From positions 1 to 28,365 of IMG/VR virus record IMGVR_UViG_3300028550_003815: a stretch of 28,365 nucleotides of DNA; one strand, written 5' to 3'. Both the position numbers and the translations under genes were made by a program. This document shows positions 1 through 9,075 of the stretch, piece by piece; position 1 is the first letter of the stretch; each line of letters opens with the position of its first letter. The notes below the pieces were generated by a model. That model was given only the letters and a program-made list of their open reading frames with translations, made no database searches and had not been told where the DNA came from. This DNA is from a virus.

Positions 1-2178
1 GTCAGCTGATTTTTTGAGGTGTAGATTAAATATGTCATCAGAGTTTATTCCAAACTGGATGTTCCACCAATCATTATCGAATAGAGGGTAGTAACCAGAC
101 GACGTTGCTTCATATCCTGCCGAAGCTGTTCTGGTACCGACCCATAATCTGCCGTGGTTGTAGTATGCAGAAGAGGTATTCAATGCAGATGGATGTGCCT
201 CTAATTCTACTCCCCATTTAGAAAACCCGCTATGAATTAAAACTGAGTGTTGCGGTTGGGTGGCATTAAATCGAAGCTCAATAGTGTCTGGGGCTTTGTT
301 TGCAGATATGTGGCTATAGCTACTCGTGGATAATTGAGCCCATGGAGCCCGGAGTCTTTGGCTTCCATCGAAATTAAGAGAGTATCCGGAATTTTCATAC
401 TTAATGTATTGCTTGGTCGACATCTCCTTGGGAGTTCCGCCATACTCTTTTATACGTAGCACCGTTGGTGGAAGTCCATAAGTATTGACCAAGGCTCTAA
501 CAGATCTTTCAGTTCCTTTGGTACTAAGAAGATGTGGTAAGTTATTTAGGGTTCGGGACCAAATTTCTTTTGTGATGTCTTCAGTAGGCATTGACGAAGC
601 ATTAACAAAGGTTTGAGTGCTTCCAGAATCTGTTGCTTGATAGCTTCCAGATTCGTCAGTTCCTAGCTTGTAGGCCCAAAGGTCGTCGAAGTTATATCCA
701 TTAATGCCATTCCACCCCAAAGACTTTAGAACATCCCAAACTAAATCTTTGGATAGTCCTAGGTGGAGCTCGTTCTGCCTGTCATGGATCATATCCATGT
801 GATCTACATAGTTGTAAACATGATCGAAGTTTTGGCCTATCATATTTACAAACATCATGTAGTTTGCATTTTCAGGATCTAGCCTTACGTGAGCAGGAAT
901 TGTTTTTTCTAAGTTATAGGAATTATCTATGTCATAGTCAAGAGCTGCTGAGGTTTGAGTTGTGAACCATGCTATCGCCTCTGAAGATGTTGAGTGAAGC
1001 ATAGCGTGTGGCTTTGCCGAAGTTGATTTAGGCCATGTAGAAGCATTAAAAATACCATAAGATCCATTTTCATAGGAAGATGACTCAGTGTATAAGTAGT
1101 TTTCATAGCCATCAAATTTAGATACAATATTATTCTTTTTTGTTACAAATTGGATTCGATTGACTTCTGATGCTGGTGAAGCTGAAGAACTCAAAACTGC
1201 TGATTGGGCATCGTAATATTCTATTAACTGAATTTTATATTTAAAATTATCGAGTCGCTCTTTAGCAGAACTAAAATGGACAAAGTTATCATACTTCCTA
1301 TAGTCTATTCCAAGGACTGCAGAGGTAGCAGATGATCCACTAAAGACTGCATTTAGTAATTCATTTTTAACCCCTTCGTTAGACCCAAGAAGAGATTCCC
1401 AGGTTTCATACTTGGAAGATAGTGGGCCTTGTGATGTAGAAGAATTGATTGTGAAATCAGGAAGAGCCATTACATTAAGTTCTTCAACATATAGGGGCTG
1501 GGCAATTGAAAAGTTAAATTCTCTTGGCTCTGTTACCTGGATCTCTAATTTAGCTCTTTGGCCTGGTTTTATATTTCTAGGAACTCCATTTGCTAACTTT
1601 ACGGCAAGTTCAAAAGTATTGTATCCAGTTCCAGACATTATTTTATTAGCTAGAATGTGAACACAAGAACCATCAGCTAACGATAACACCAAATTATTTA
1701 GGGGTAGAATATTACTAACAAAGCTCGTAAGTTCTGTTTGATATGCTAGTTTAGCCGAGCTAGCTTCTGAAGAAGTACCTTCACGGGAAACATGGTCATG
1801 GACCCCTAAAACAATTTCGTCTTTTCCAGGAGAAATTGTTTTTATATAAAACTCTACATTTCTTGTTGCGTCAAAGCCGTGTGGAGTTGCATGGGTATAT
1901 AACTTTAAAGAATATGATCCAGGGTTGTCATTCTTAGAATGCAATATGTCTTTTAGGTTAAAGTCTATAGTTTCCTTACCATTCTCGTCGACATTGAAGT
2001 TGCCACTAGGATTGACTAGGTAATCCGATAGCTTTGAATTGTCTGCTAGAGATTCTCCAACCATAAGTTGCCATCTGAAGAATATTCCTGCACCATTGCC
2101 TGTATTTATGCTAAGTCTTTCATAGCGGCTTAGCACATCTTCTATTCCTGGTATGTTGTATCTATTTATGGATTTCAT
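1..2178 (-). CDS. Very large tail/baseplate structural protein (partial, runs off left edge)
   Basis: The reading frame is open for 726 codons from an ATG at 2178 to base 1 with no stop, so only the N-terminal part is visible. The start overlaps the stop of the upstream gene as TAATG. The protein is rich in Ser, Thr, Asn and aromatic residues, with no signal peptide or membrane segment. Around residues 545-580 there is a stretch (NLPHLLSTKGTERSV, then LVNTYGLPP) of a kind I associate with large phage baseplate and tail proteins. The last visible 120 residues look like the start of a beta-sandwich, LamG or lectin-like domain. It lies in the baseplate operon, three genes downstream of the gp6-like gene, where T4 keeps gp7 and later wedge or fibre proteins. 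I infer an adsorption-apparatus or wedge protein. The exact homologue is not known. Confidence 0.8.
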   Translation of the reverse strand, partial: MKSINRYNIPGIEDVLSRYERLSINTGNGAGIFFRWQLMVGESLADNSKLSDYLVNPSGNFNVDENGKETIDFNLKDILHSKNDNPGSYSLKLYTHATPHGFDATRNVEFYIKTISPGKDEIVLGVHDHVSREGTSSEASSAKLAYQTELTSFVSNILPLNNLVLSLADGSCVHILANKIMSGTGYNTFELAVKLANGVPRNIKPGQRAKLEIQVTEPREFNFSIAQPLYVEELNVMALPDFTINSSTSQGPLSSKYETWESLLGSNEGVKNELLNAVFSGSSATSAVLGIDYRKYDNFVHFSSAKERLDNFKYKIQLIEYYDAQSAVLSSSASPASEVNRIQFVTKKNNIVSKFDGYENYLYTESSSYENGSYGIFNASTWPKSTSAKPHAMLHSTSSEAIAWFTTQTSAALDYDIDNSYNLEKTIPAHVRLDPENANYMMFVNMIGQNFDHVYNYVDHMDMIHDRQNELHLGLSKDLVWDVLKSLGWNGINGYNFDDLWAYKLGTDESGSYQATDSGSTQTFVNASSMPTEDITKEIWSRTLNNLPHLLSTKGTERSVRALVNTYGLPPTVLRIKEYGGTPKEMSTKQYIKYENSGYSLNFDGSQRLRAPWAQLSTSSYSHISANKAPDTIELRFNATQPQHSVLIHSGFSKWGVELEAHPSALNTSSAYYNHGRLWVGTRTASAGYEATSSGYYPLFDNDWWNIQFGINSDDIFNLHLKKSAD

Positions 2179-2813
2179 TAGTAGCTCTTAAATGCCGGAT
2201 CTATTATTTCATTCAGGGCAGAGGGTTTATAAATGATATTTCTTAGGTCTAAAGTAATAATTAGATCACTTCCGTCATACACCAATGGCGGATCAGGTAT
2301 TATATCTTCAAGGACCTTTATACCTGCTGTATATTCTATGGTTACTCCATTGTCAACTGGTCCGTCTCCAGCTCGATTTTCATCAGACTCTGGTGGCGGA
2401 GGTGGAGGAGGTGGAGGAGGTGTTCCGCCCAATCCTGCTGGAGGCTCTTCATAATAAGGATCTTCTACAACGATATTAAAATTTGCTGTGAGGTCTAGCT
2501 GAGTTGGGTTGGTAGCTGTTATAATAAATTCTGCTGAGGTTCCTCTCCATGTATCTGACGATGCCTGGTATCCCGTGACATACTGATTGGTGGATTCCCC
2601 CAATTCAATGGGTGTGCTGGTGCCTGTCTCGTTCGAATCAATAAGCTCATAGGTAAAATCATAGTCGGGGGTTTTATCTATCCAATTATTCCCATATTGG
2701 GAAGACTGGTGTTCCACCTTCATTGAACCATTAGCTTCAGAAAGATCTGCACTACCATCTACTACAGGAGCTGTATAGTTTGGCTTTGATAATATAAACC
2801 TTCTTTCTGCCAT
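2178..2813 (-). CDS. Tail/baseplate-associated protein with polyproline tract
   Basis: A 211-residue protein that I do not recognise as a named family. The N-terminal two thirds (beta-rich, Thr/Ser/Asn-rich) resemble a virion decoration or fibre-connector fold. A run of ten prolines near residue 135 is flanked by Gly-Gly-Thr and an acidic ESDEN segment, followed by a beta-rich C-terminus. The proline tract is encoded by a degenerate CCN repeat (about 2391-2432) that could vary in length. The gene sits between a structural gene (stop/start contact at 2813) and the giant structural gene (TAATG at 2178), so a virion role is likely by context. There is no signal peptide. Confidence 0.8.
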   Translation of the reverse strand: MAERRFILSKPNYTAPVVDGSADLSEANGSMKVEHQSSQYGNNWIDKTPDYDFTYELIDSNETGTSTPIELGESTNQYVTGYQASSDTWRGTSAEFIITATNPTQLDLTANFNIVVEDPYYEEPPAGLGGTPPPPPPPPPPESDENRAGDGPVDNGVTIEYTAGIKVLEDIIPDPPLVYDGSDLIITLDLRNIIYKPSALNEIIDPAFKSY

Positions 2814-3841
2814 TATTCGTACACTCTAAACATATCATCGAGGATGTGGTAACCTGATGTTCCGTTATTATCTACTCTGATGTGGAACTGATATAATCTG
2901 TCTGGGTATATTCCACTTAACTTAAGATTGGCAAAGTTCCCTGTAGCATCACAACTGATTTTAGTATATGTTGTGTCAAAAGGAACTACAGTTTCACCTG
3001 TACGAACGTCGACTAGAGAATAGTAACTTGAAGTTGGTAGGTATTCTACAACAGCTGGTGCTGATGATGTGTATGTTGCAGCAGGATACTTTTCTCGACC
3101 TATAAATCTAAATTTAGGGGTTGTGTTAATCTTATATGTGCCAGGATTCGTATCTTGATATATGTAGTGGTCTTTTGTTAGATCTAATGCAGTTAACGAT
3201 CCGGTTAGAAATGTGTTGTCATCATAATGAATTTCTAAACGTGGTTTATATATAGTTGATGTTTCTGCAGAATAGAAATTTATATGACCATATTTATTTC
3301 CATTTGATTCCTGTTCTGGAGTTCGACTAACTAATATTCCCTTGTCGGCTCCTGAAGAAACCCCCAGCTCTTGTACAGCTGTTGTTATATTCACCCTTAG
3401 ATCTTTTATGATATTGGAATTTTCTATTTCATGGGTCGTGCCTGTGAATGAGGCCGTATCGTTAGTCCATGTATTACCAGTAGATGGATAACTCCAAGCA
3501 ACTCCTGTTTTTGTAATTGGGAGGTGTGTTGATCGACCAAGGCCTGGGGTCCATGCATTTGCAACGGGACCTACTTTAATCGTGAATGAATTATCAGGAG
3601 TGTTAGTAGTTGAGGTATACAAATTTAAAAAATAAGCTGAAGCTGTGTTTCCTTCAGTTACCATTGACTGGCTGTTAGCGTATAAATCAAAGTCCATTAA
3701 TATTTTAGTATTGAATGTACCAGAAACTTCAGAGCTAGAAACAGTTTTATTAAGTTCTAAAATTTCATCCCTTGAAGTATTCATTTTAGGGTAGCGCTCA
3801 TAAGCTGTTGCAGTGTGCTTGGGAAAGATTGAATATATCAT
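2813..3841 (-). CDS. Virion structural protein, beta-rich (unknown family)
   Basis: A 342-residue protein rich in Thr, Ser, Asn and Tyr with alternating beta-strand patterns and no signal peptide or membrane segment. The middle part (a GVAWSYPSTGNTW-like stretch around residues 112-125) recalls beta-sandwich domains of the DNRLRE type, but that resemblance is weak and by eye only. It starts four bases after the gp6-like gene ends and touches the next gene at 2813, so it is co-transcribed with baseplate genes. A baseplate-peripheral or fibre-attachment protein is the likeliest role. Confidence 0.8.
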   Translation of the reverse strand: MIYSIFPKHTATAYERYPKMNTSRDEILELNKTVSSSEVSGTFNTKILMDFDLYANSQSMVTEGNTASAYFLNLYTSTTNTPDNSFTIKVGPVANAWTPGLGRSTHLPITKTGVAWSYPSTGNTWTNDTASFTGTTHEIENSNIIKDLRVNITTAVQELGVSSGADKGILVSRTPEQESNGNKYGHINFYSAETSTIYKPRLEIHYDDNTFLTGSLTALDLTKDHYIYQDTNPGTYKINTTPKFRFIGREKYPAATYTSSAPAVVEYLPTSSYYSLVDVRTGETVVPFDTTYTKISCDATGNFANLKLSGIYPDRLYQFHIRVDNNGTSGYHILDDMFRVYE

Positions 3842-3844
3842 AAT

Positions 3845-5695
3845 TTAGAATCCTACAATTTTACCACGTATATCTTTGTCTGGATATTTCACTTCAAAGA
3901 TGCAGGGATCTTGAGAAGGGTAGACCACATTATTTATGGTCGCTGAACCTATGTTGTAAGAGTTGCCAGAATATCCTGAGTCAGCACTAGCGTTATTTTT
4001 AATTTCAATCTTAGACACTGCCTGGACTCCCTCTACCACACTCATTTTAGATACCAAATCGCCAATCATTATGGGTTGGTTAAATTGCCACTTGTCAATA
4101 TCAAAATACTTTTTTATCATATCAATAGTTTGGGCTAAAACTTGTTTTCCATTAAAGCTAGGAAGTACTACTATTTCAAAATCAATACCAATATTTATTG
4201 GGAATCCATTTTTAATATTAATTCCGTCTGTAAGGATTCTATATTGGCTTAAGTATGTTTGTAGATTCTTTTTAGTCGTAAGATTAGTAGTGGCTAAATT
4301 ATTTAAGCCATCATAACTCAATATGTACAAATTTAGTGCAAGAGGGTTTGGTTCTGAAGAATTACTTATTTTATCATCAGATGCTACATATGCTTTTGCT
4401 ATAGAACCAAACTTTGGAGGCATAGCATAAACCCTTGAAATATAATCTTCTTTTGTAACTGCACGATTTTGTGATGCATAAGCTCCAAGAGCATTTTGGC
4501 GAATTTCTTCGTTTGTTTCTGCTGAGCGGCCTCCTGTTGCAGGACTTTCATTTGTTATTGCTATCGAATCCTTTACCGTAGTTAAAACTGTGGCATCTAG
4601 TCCATCCTCGTCGATGTTTATAGTTTTACTTACAATCTTATTTAGAATCCCTGAAGTTACATTAGAAGCTATACCACCACCCTTTAAATATTTTATAGTT
4701 AAAGCTTGGGAAGGTGCTTGACCATATGCTCTGGTGTGCATCATATTGGCAGGGTCAAACGATACGTCTATTTGAGCAGCATTTCCAATTTCCAATACGT
4801 TTCCTATGGTAGATGGATTAGGAACAATAAGTTCGTCAGGGGATGTTGAAACCCCTGCGCCAAAGTTTAATTCTGTATAGTTGTCTTTATTAATTCTGGT
4901 TGTGAAACGTCTTGCTGTACGTCGGAGTTTTAATAGGTATGGAGAATCATCAGCGTCGGCAGCTGTAGTTGGATCGACAGAAGCTTTATTTGACACTTGC
5001 TCGAATATAGTATCCTGAGCTAGGTATGGTACTTCATACCAAACATTACTGTCAGCATCGATTACAGATTCAATGGCTATTAAATTATTACAATCTAGTT
5101 TAAACTTATCAAACTTTGTCGCTTGTGATGGAGTATATGTTTCAGTTATAGATTGCCCAGAAATAGCTTTTACTTTGGTTTTAATTAAAAATGCATCTGG
5201 AACTGTTCCAGCTAAACTAAATACAGTTACTTCGGTTTTTGCAGATCCTGTATTTGCAAAGTTAGCATCTTCTAAAGTAGTAAAGCTAATCCCGGTTGCA
5301 TTTCCAGTTACTTCCATACCTTGAGGAATTGTTAGGGCATAATCCATATTAGGAACTTTCGCATCTGCTGAGCCTGTTGCAGGCACCCATAAATAAACAC
5401 TTAGTTCAACGTGTGCAGGTCCTGTTGCTTTGGCTTTGTAACCAAGAGAATTAGCTATGTCTAAAATGTTAGAGCGTTCTTGTGCTGCAGATAGTAAGCT
5501 TTCTTTTAATTGGTAGTCTGTGTAGTATGATAAAACATCACCTACATAAGCACCCATTTCCATGAACATCATGCCAGGGGATGTTTCATTAAAATCGTTG
5601 TATGTGTCTGGGAAATAGTTCTTTGCAAAATCTACAAGACCTTCCCTAAAGTCCCCAAAGTCTCTTCCTAAATATTTAACTTCTTTTTTTATCAT
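3845..5695 (-). CDS. Baseplate wedge protein, T4 gp6-like (J-family)
   Basis: A 616-residue protein, close to the 660 residues of T4 gp6. The N-terminus has the typical pattern: a short LGRDFGDF segment, then NETSPGMMFMEMGAYVGD and SYYTDYQLKESLL. These match gp6/J-type wedge proteins, which begin with a helical domain stating that the assembly dimerises around the hub. A middle segment near residues 395-425 (EEIRQNALGAYASQNRAVT, then DY) is also characteristic, as is the C-terminal beta domain. In T4, gp6 forms the continuous ring linking the baseplate wedges. It lies directly downstream of a gp25-like gene, the T4-type order. The start ATG is 10 bases after that gene's stop. Confidence 0.9.
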   Translation of the reverse strand: MIKKEVKYLGRDFGDFREGLVDFAKNYFPDTYNDFNETSPGMMFMEMGAYVGDVLSYYTDYQLKESLLSAAQERSNILDIANSLGYKAKATGPAHVELSVYLWVPATGSADAKVPNMDYALTIPQGMEVTGNATGISFTTLEDANFANTGSAKTEVTVFSLAGTVPDAFLIKTKVKAISGQSITETYTPSQATKFDKFKLDCNNLIAIESVIDADSNVWYEVPYLAQDTIFEQVSNKASVDPTTAADADDSPYLLKLRRTARRFTTRINKDNYTELNFGAGVSTSPDELIVPNPSTIGNVLEIGNAAQIDVSFDPANMMHTRAYGQAPSQALTIKYLKGGGIASNVTSGILNKIVSKTINIDEDGLDATVLTTVKDSIAITNESPATGGRSAETNEEIRQNALGAYASQNRAVTKEDYISRVYAMPPKFGSIAKAYVASDDKISNSSEPNPLALNLYILSYDGLNNLATTNLTTKKNLQTYLSQYRILTDGINIKNGFPINIGIDFEIVVLPSFNGKQVLAQTIDMIKKYFDIDKWQFNQPIMIGDLVSKMSVVEGVQAVSKIEIKNNASADSGYSGNSYNIGSATINNVVYPSQDPCIFEVKYPDKDIRGKIVGF

Positions 5696-5705
5696 TTAAG
5701 TTACT

Positions 5706-6212
5706 CTATGCAAATACAACTACTGTTTGTAGGTCTACTTCATTATCAAATATAATATAATCAAGTTTAATTCTAAGTTCATTACTATCTATACGCTCGG
5801 TATTGATATCGACAGCTTTAATAGTTACATAAGGTAACCATATAGAAACTTGGGTGAAAATAGTTTCATGTATTTCCTTAATAATAGATGGGGTTATATT
5901 TTCAAATAGCAATCCTTGAAGACCAATTCCAAAATTTGGATGGTAGAATCTTTCTCCGGGATTGGTTAGAACTAAATTTCTTATATTGGCCTGTACTTGG
6001 ACATTCGTTGTGTATGTAGAATTAAAAACTCCACCTGTGAACTTAGAAGCCCCTATTTCCTGGTCTGCGTTTTCTAAGGAACTAGATCCCTGGTAGCTTA
6101 AAAGCGGTGTTGGATACTTTCCTCCTTCAGCTGTGGTCATTGGGAGTCCAATCCCGATAGCAACATCAGGCTCAAAATCTAAGGGATTATATCTATGTTC
6201 AGTTCTGGTCAA
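5706..6212 (-). CDS. Baseplate wedge subunit, T4 gp25-like
   Basis: A 168-residue protein of the GPW/gp25 family. The diagnostic core sits near residues 78-100: an NLVLTNPGERFYHPNFGIGL motif, where the conserved NPGER...P.FG pattern is clear, followed by a helical segment ending in a beta pair. T4 gp25 is 132 residues; the extra length here is an N-terminal extension of about 40 residues. gp25 joins the inner baseplate wedge to the sheath-initiation site. It is five bases downstream of a small coiled-coil gene and ten bases upstream of the gp6-like gene, so the order matches the T4-type wedge cluster. Confidence 0.92.
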   Translation of the reverse strand: MTRTEHRYNPLDFEPDVAIGIGLPMTTAEGGKYPTPLLSYQGSSSLENADQEIGASKFTGGVFNSTYTTNVQVQANIRNLVLTNPGERFYHPNFGIGLQGLLFENITPSIIKEIHETIFTQVSIWLPYVTIKAVDINTERIDSNELRIKLDYIIFDNEVDLQTVVVFA

Positions 6213-6216
6213 TTAT

Positions 6217-6552
6217 TTATTTCTTCATGGCTTTTACCAATTGGGAATAATCCCTGGTAAATGCCTTTTCTAATGATTCGTCTTTTTGTACTGTTGGATT
6301 AGCTAGTAATGTGTTCATCCCAGGATTGGCTCCTCCACCTTGCATTGCTGCAAATGAAGACCTAGCGTCTTTGCTATCAAATGTTCCCATTGATTTCCAA
6401 TCTCCATTGTCTTTGGTTTGGTCTAGGGCTTCATTTAAAGATATTGGAGCTTCGGATTGTTTTTTTACTTCTGTAAGGGCCGATTTAACAGCCTTTTTAA
6501 CCTCAGACTTAACTACAAGTCTTATGATCTCAACTAGTTCTTTCTTTTTCAT
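6217..6552 (-). CDS. Small Lys-rich protein in the baseplate operon
   Basis: A 111-residue protein with a highly charged N-terminal helix (residues 1-35, alternating Lys, Glu and Val, predicted amphipathic or coiled coil). A central Gly/Asn-rich flexible segment (GGGANPGMN) and a C-terminal helix follow. No named family is recognised. It lies between a hub-region protein and gp25, so it may be a chaperone or a minor tail component. The 60-base gap upstream holds a TATATTTATA-like element (6572-6581 region), so it may head a sub-operon of its own with the gp25 and gp6 genes. Confidence 0.78.
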   Translation of the reverse strand: MKKKELVEIIRLVVKSEVKKAVKSALTEVKKQSEAPISLNEALDQTKDNGDWKSMGTFDSKDARSSFAAMQGGGANPGMNTLLANPTVQKDESLEKAFTRDYSQLVKAMKK

Positions 6553-6613
6553 GTAAATATGTTCCTATAGCTATAAATATAAAGTTATTAGGTAATCAAC
6601 ACTGGAGGAATAA

Positions 6614-7321
6614 TTAAACCAAACCTGACCATGTTGTAGGAGATACTGAGTTTCCATTGCTCCCTATAAAGTTCCCTCCAACTTTTGCAAAATAATCCTC
6701 AAAAGTTTTTACTAGAGCTGATGCTACTTTAGTAGTAATGATATCTTGTGTAGCTCCCTCTTGCTTTAGAGCTAAACCAAAGTCTTGCCCTAGCGTAACC
6801 GGGTTCCCAAAAGTTGTTAGAGTGTTGGATAGCCCAACAGGGAAATTTGTAGCATGAGGACCTAAAAAAGTAAAAATTGTATTTGTTGCCATCCAGGTTA
6901 CAATCCTAGTTCCCATCGGAATAAAGGCCACCCTAAGTTTTGCATCAACCATAACTTCGGTCGTAACCCCTTTCAATTCTAAAAAACCTGCTTCTATATC
7001 ATTGGCCAGGTCTTCGGTTATACCTCCCATAGTATCAAACTCAGTTCTATAAACAAGAGGAATAAGTGGCGGGTTTAATTTGGGATCTTTTATTTTAGAT
7101 AGTAAGTGTTTTGATATTACTTCTGCTAGGAATCTTGCAGTTTCTTTTTCGGTAGCTGGTGGGCTATCTTTTTGTAGCGGTACCCATGGTGGACCACCAC
7201 TATAATCATGGATATCAGTTTCTGGATCATAATCGTCAACAGCCCAACCTTGGTGTTGAAATCCATTTCCCATTAACATTGTTTTTACTTTAGATTCAAA
7301 ACTAGAATATGCAATAGCCAT
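6614..7321 (-). CDS. Baseplate-region structural protein (unknown)
   Basis: A 235-residue protein with no signal peptide or membrane segment. The N-terminus starts with a SSFESKVKTML helix, followed by an acidic Gly/Pro loop (YSGGPPWVP) and then a mixed alpha/beta body. The start ATG follows the stop of the upstream hub-like gene immediately (7322/7321) and a GGAG lies just before it, so translation is probably coupled. In T4-like genomes this slot between gp5 and gp25 often holds small wedge proteins such as gp53. I cannot confirm that identity from sequence alone. Confidence 0.78.
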   Translation of the reverse strand: MAIAYSSFESKVKTMLMGNGFQHQGWAVDDYDPETDIHDYSGGPPWVPLQKDSPPATEKETARFLAEVISKHLLSKIKDPKLNPPLIPLVYRTEFDTMGGITEDLANDIEAGFLELKGVTTEVMVDAKLRVAFIPMGTRIVTWMATNTIFTFLGPHATNFPVGLSNTLTTFGNPVTLGQDFGLALKQEGATQDIITTKVASALVKTFEDYFAKVGGNFIGSNGNSVSPTTWSGLV

Positions 7322-8374
7322 TTATTGCTCCAACATGTCAAGTCTGGTTTTCAAAAGGTTCAATACTACCTGAGATGCTGGGTTAGGACCTGTGGGTCCG
7401 ACTCCGGTTACAAAAGGAGAAACTCCATCTGCTTGGGATTTCATTTCTGCTAGTAGCCCTTTTAGTATATCCATCATCTCAGTGAAATCAGCTTTCCATT
7501 CGGGGGTTGAAATAGACACCCCTTTCTTACCAGAGATCACCACGTTGTCTTCCATAGAGTTTATTATGATCTTATTGGAAGATATAACTATTTGGCTTGC
7601 TCTATATTGGTTAGGTTTTTGATATCCTATAGGCAACTTATTCGAAGTCTCAAAGTTTAATTCTTGAGCAGACGATAGGATTATATTTGAAGATCCATCA
7701 TCTAGGATTTCAGATCTAGTCATCCCTGAAGTTTCTTCTATCCCATTTGCTATTATTGTTATAGGGTCGCCATCGTTGCCAGAATTGTTCCAAAATGTTG
7801 GATCTTCAGAACCATTAGAGGTATTGCCAAATCTTATAGAATTTCCCCATCGGCCTTGGATTATCCTATCTCCTTCAAATGCAATCAGTGCAGGTATAAA
7901 AATGGCTGGAGCATATTCTCCTACCTCAGATTCTTCTTTAGCACTCATGTTTCCTGTAAATGATGTAAATGGGTTTGGGGCTAATGTGGTAGCTACTCCA
8001 GGTGCAGCATTATTACTAATAGAATTAAAGATTCCCACAGTTGAAGTATAGTATAAAGCCCTAGCATGTTTACTAGAAAGTATTCCTGGATTGGGAGCTT
8101 CTGCTATTAGTACTGCTTCGCCGACTAAAGGTATTTTTAGATCGGTGGGGTCGATAGGATTATACCATGACAAATTTTCCAAAGGAGTTCCTTTTTCGGT
8201 ATCATATCTTCGACCTTTAATAGCTCCTATTGAAACCTCGGTAGTATTTTTATATGAGGGATGGCTTTCACTTAAAATAACATCCATGACTTCTACTGGG
8301 AATGAGGTTCTTTTAAAGCCTTCAGGCCCAGCACTAGATGCTTTTTTAGATGTAGCTGAAAAGGGTCTAGCCAT
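7322..8374 (-). CDS. Baseplate hub/central-spike-like protein (gp5-type position)
   Basis: A 350-residue protein. Residues 1-120 contain a beta-rich segment suggesting an OB-like domain (GRRYDTEKG, IPLVGEAVLI). Around residues 165-178 there is FEGDRIIQGRWGNSIRFG, a pattern seen in phage spike and hub proteins. Then come short beta repeats (ISSNKIIINS, VVISGKKGVSI) of the kind that precede a spike tip, and a C-terminal helix. No lysozyme domain is visible, unlike T4 gp5 (575 residues). I infer a gp5-type central spike or hub protein. It overlaps the upstream 116-residue gene by eight bases. Confidence 0.7.
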   Translation of the reverse strand: MARPFSATSKKASSAGPEGFKRTSFPVEVMDVILSESHPSYKNTTEVSIGAIKGRRYDTEKGTPLENLSWYNPIDPTDLKIPLVGEAVLIAEAPNPGILSSKHARALYYTSTVGIFNSISNNAAPGVATTLAPNPFTSFTGNMSAKEESEVGEYAPAIFIPALIAFEGDRIIQGRWGNSIRFGNTSNGSEDPTFWNNSGNDGDPITIIANGIEETSGMTRSEILDDGSSNIILSSAQELNFETSNKLPIGYQKPNQYRASQIVISSNKIIINSMEDNVVISGKKGVSISTPEWKADFTEMMDILKGLLAEMKSQADGVSPFVTGVGPTGPNPASQVVLNLLKTRLDMLEQ

Positions 8375-8717
8375 TTGTAGTAGCCTCGTCTTCCATTTGA
8401 TTAACAGTATCTAATAATTGCTTCTTTTCTTCGTCAGTTAATAATACTCCATTTGCAGAATCACTAGCAGACCTTGACATAGCTCTTTGGACTATTGCTG
8501 CCATTTTTATAAGATGGTCGTCATTCTTTACACTAATATCCATATACTCAGCTATTAGAGGTACAATCACTGTAGCATCCCCTATATTTTTAATCATAGG
8601 TTGTAAGTCTTTGATCAAGCTGTTTATTTGGACCTCTTTCTTTTTTGCATTGGTATAAATGTCGGATAGTAAGCCCGAGAAATTTTTACCTTTAAATATT
8701 TCTTGTTCGCCGTTCAT
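8367..8717 (-). CDS. Helical protein in the tail operon (unknown)
   Basis: A 116-residue, almost wholly helical protein with charged heptad-like spacing (residues 15-50 and 90-112). It reads like a conserved T4-like hypothetical: a KKKEVQINSLI start, an ATVIVPLIAEYMDI centre and a KNDDHLIKMAAIVQR helix. A GGAG lies seven bases before the ATG, and the upstream 35 bases hold a GATATTTATT element after a strong terminator, so this gene probably opens the baseplate transcription unit. It overlaps the spike-like gene. Function unknown; an assembly chaperone is possible. Confidence 0.78.
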   Translation of the reverse strand: MNGEQEIFKGKNFSGLLSDIYTNAKKKEVQINSLIKDLQPMIKNIGDATVIVPLIAEYMDISVKNDDHLIKMAAIVQRAMSRSASDSANGVLLTDEEKKQLLDTVNQMEDEATTNG

Positions 8718-8730
8718 AAGGTTCTCCTAT

Positions 8731-8740
8731 GAATAAATAT
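8731..8740 (-). promoter_or_regulatory. Candidate late-promoter element (ATATTTATTC)
   Basis: On the minus strand the bases read ATATTTATTC, preceded by GG, between the terminator at 8752-8781 and a GGAG ribosome-binding site. The same kind of element (TATATTTATA or close) precedes the 6552 gene, the tmRNA and the 15585 gene. It resembles the Bacteroidota -7 box TAnnTTTG with the last G replaced. Calling it a promoter is an inference from position. Confidence 0.4.
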
Positions 8741-8751
8741 CCTCACACAGG

Positions 8752-8781
8752 AAAATGCCCCGATCATTACTGACCGAGGCA
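8752..8781 (-). terminator. Rho-independent terminator before the baseplate operon
   Basis: On the minus strand an 11-bp stem (TGCCTCGGTCA pairing with TGATCGGGGCA, including two G-U pairs) closes a GTAA loop and is followed at once by TTTT. It lies downstream of the 74-residue membrane protein gene and should separate the sigma-factor unit from the baseplate unit. Confidence 0.8.
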
Positions 8782-8822
8782 CTTAATTGTAACCTGTTCC
8801 ATAAAGGAACTTATTTATGTAC

Positions 8823-9047
8823 TTACTTTTTAATAAAAAATGAGCAAACAAACAAAATAGCAACTAGTCCAGCAAAGCCGCTTTCGCCAACAGACTGGAT
8901 AATTGATGTTAGGTTTGAAATTACATCCAGACCGAATACACCTGTACCGGTTAGGACTTGGAAAAGAATAGTAACTGGAAGTAGAGCTGTTAATAGCGCA
9001 AATAATCCTCCGAGAAATCCATTCATGTATTTAAATACAGAATCCAT
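8823..9047 (-). CDS. Small two-helix membrane protein (holin-like size, unknown)
   Basis: A 74-residue protein with two hydrophobic segments, about residues 9-33 and 52-72, joined by a short polar loop with a Gly-rich turn, and ending in Lys-Lys. The size and topology fit small phage holins, but the same layout is found in other conserved T4-like membrane proteins. A GGAG sits nine bases before the ATG, preceded by TATAAATA in the sense direction, which equals the classic T4 late-promoter motif. The gene is followed by a strong terminator. Function is not established. Confidence 0.75.
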   Translation of the reverse strand: MDSVFKYMNGFLGGLFALLTALLPVTILFQVLTGTGVFGLDVISNLTSIIQSVGESGFAGLVAILFVCSFFIKK

Positions 9048-9060
9048 AGTTATATCTCCT

Positions 9061-9068
9061 ATTTATAA
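9061..9068 (-). promoter_or_regulatory. T4-type late promoter motif TATAAATA
   Basis: Read on the minus strand, TATAAAT lies immediately upstream of AGGAG and the start of the 74-residue membrane protein. TATAAATA is the consensus -10 element recognised by gp55-bearing RNA polymerase in T4. A gp55-like gene lies directly upstream. The AT-rich context means a chance match is possible. Confidence 0.4.
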
Positions 9069-9075
9069 GTTTTGT

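Noticed and set aside
237-443. Minus-strand frame of 68 codons
   Set aside because: It lies out of frame inside the large open structural gene that continues to the left edge.
2233-2479. Plus-strand frames with poly-Gly or poly-Glu/Val runs
   Set aside because: They mirror the polyproline codons of the minus-strand structural gene.
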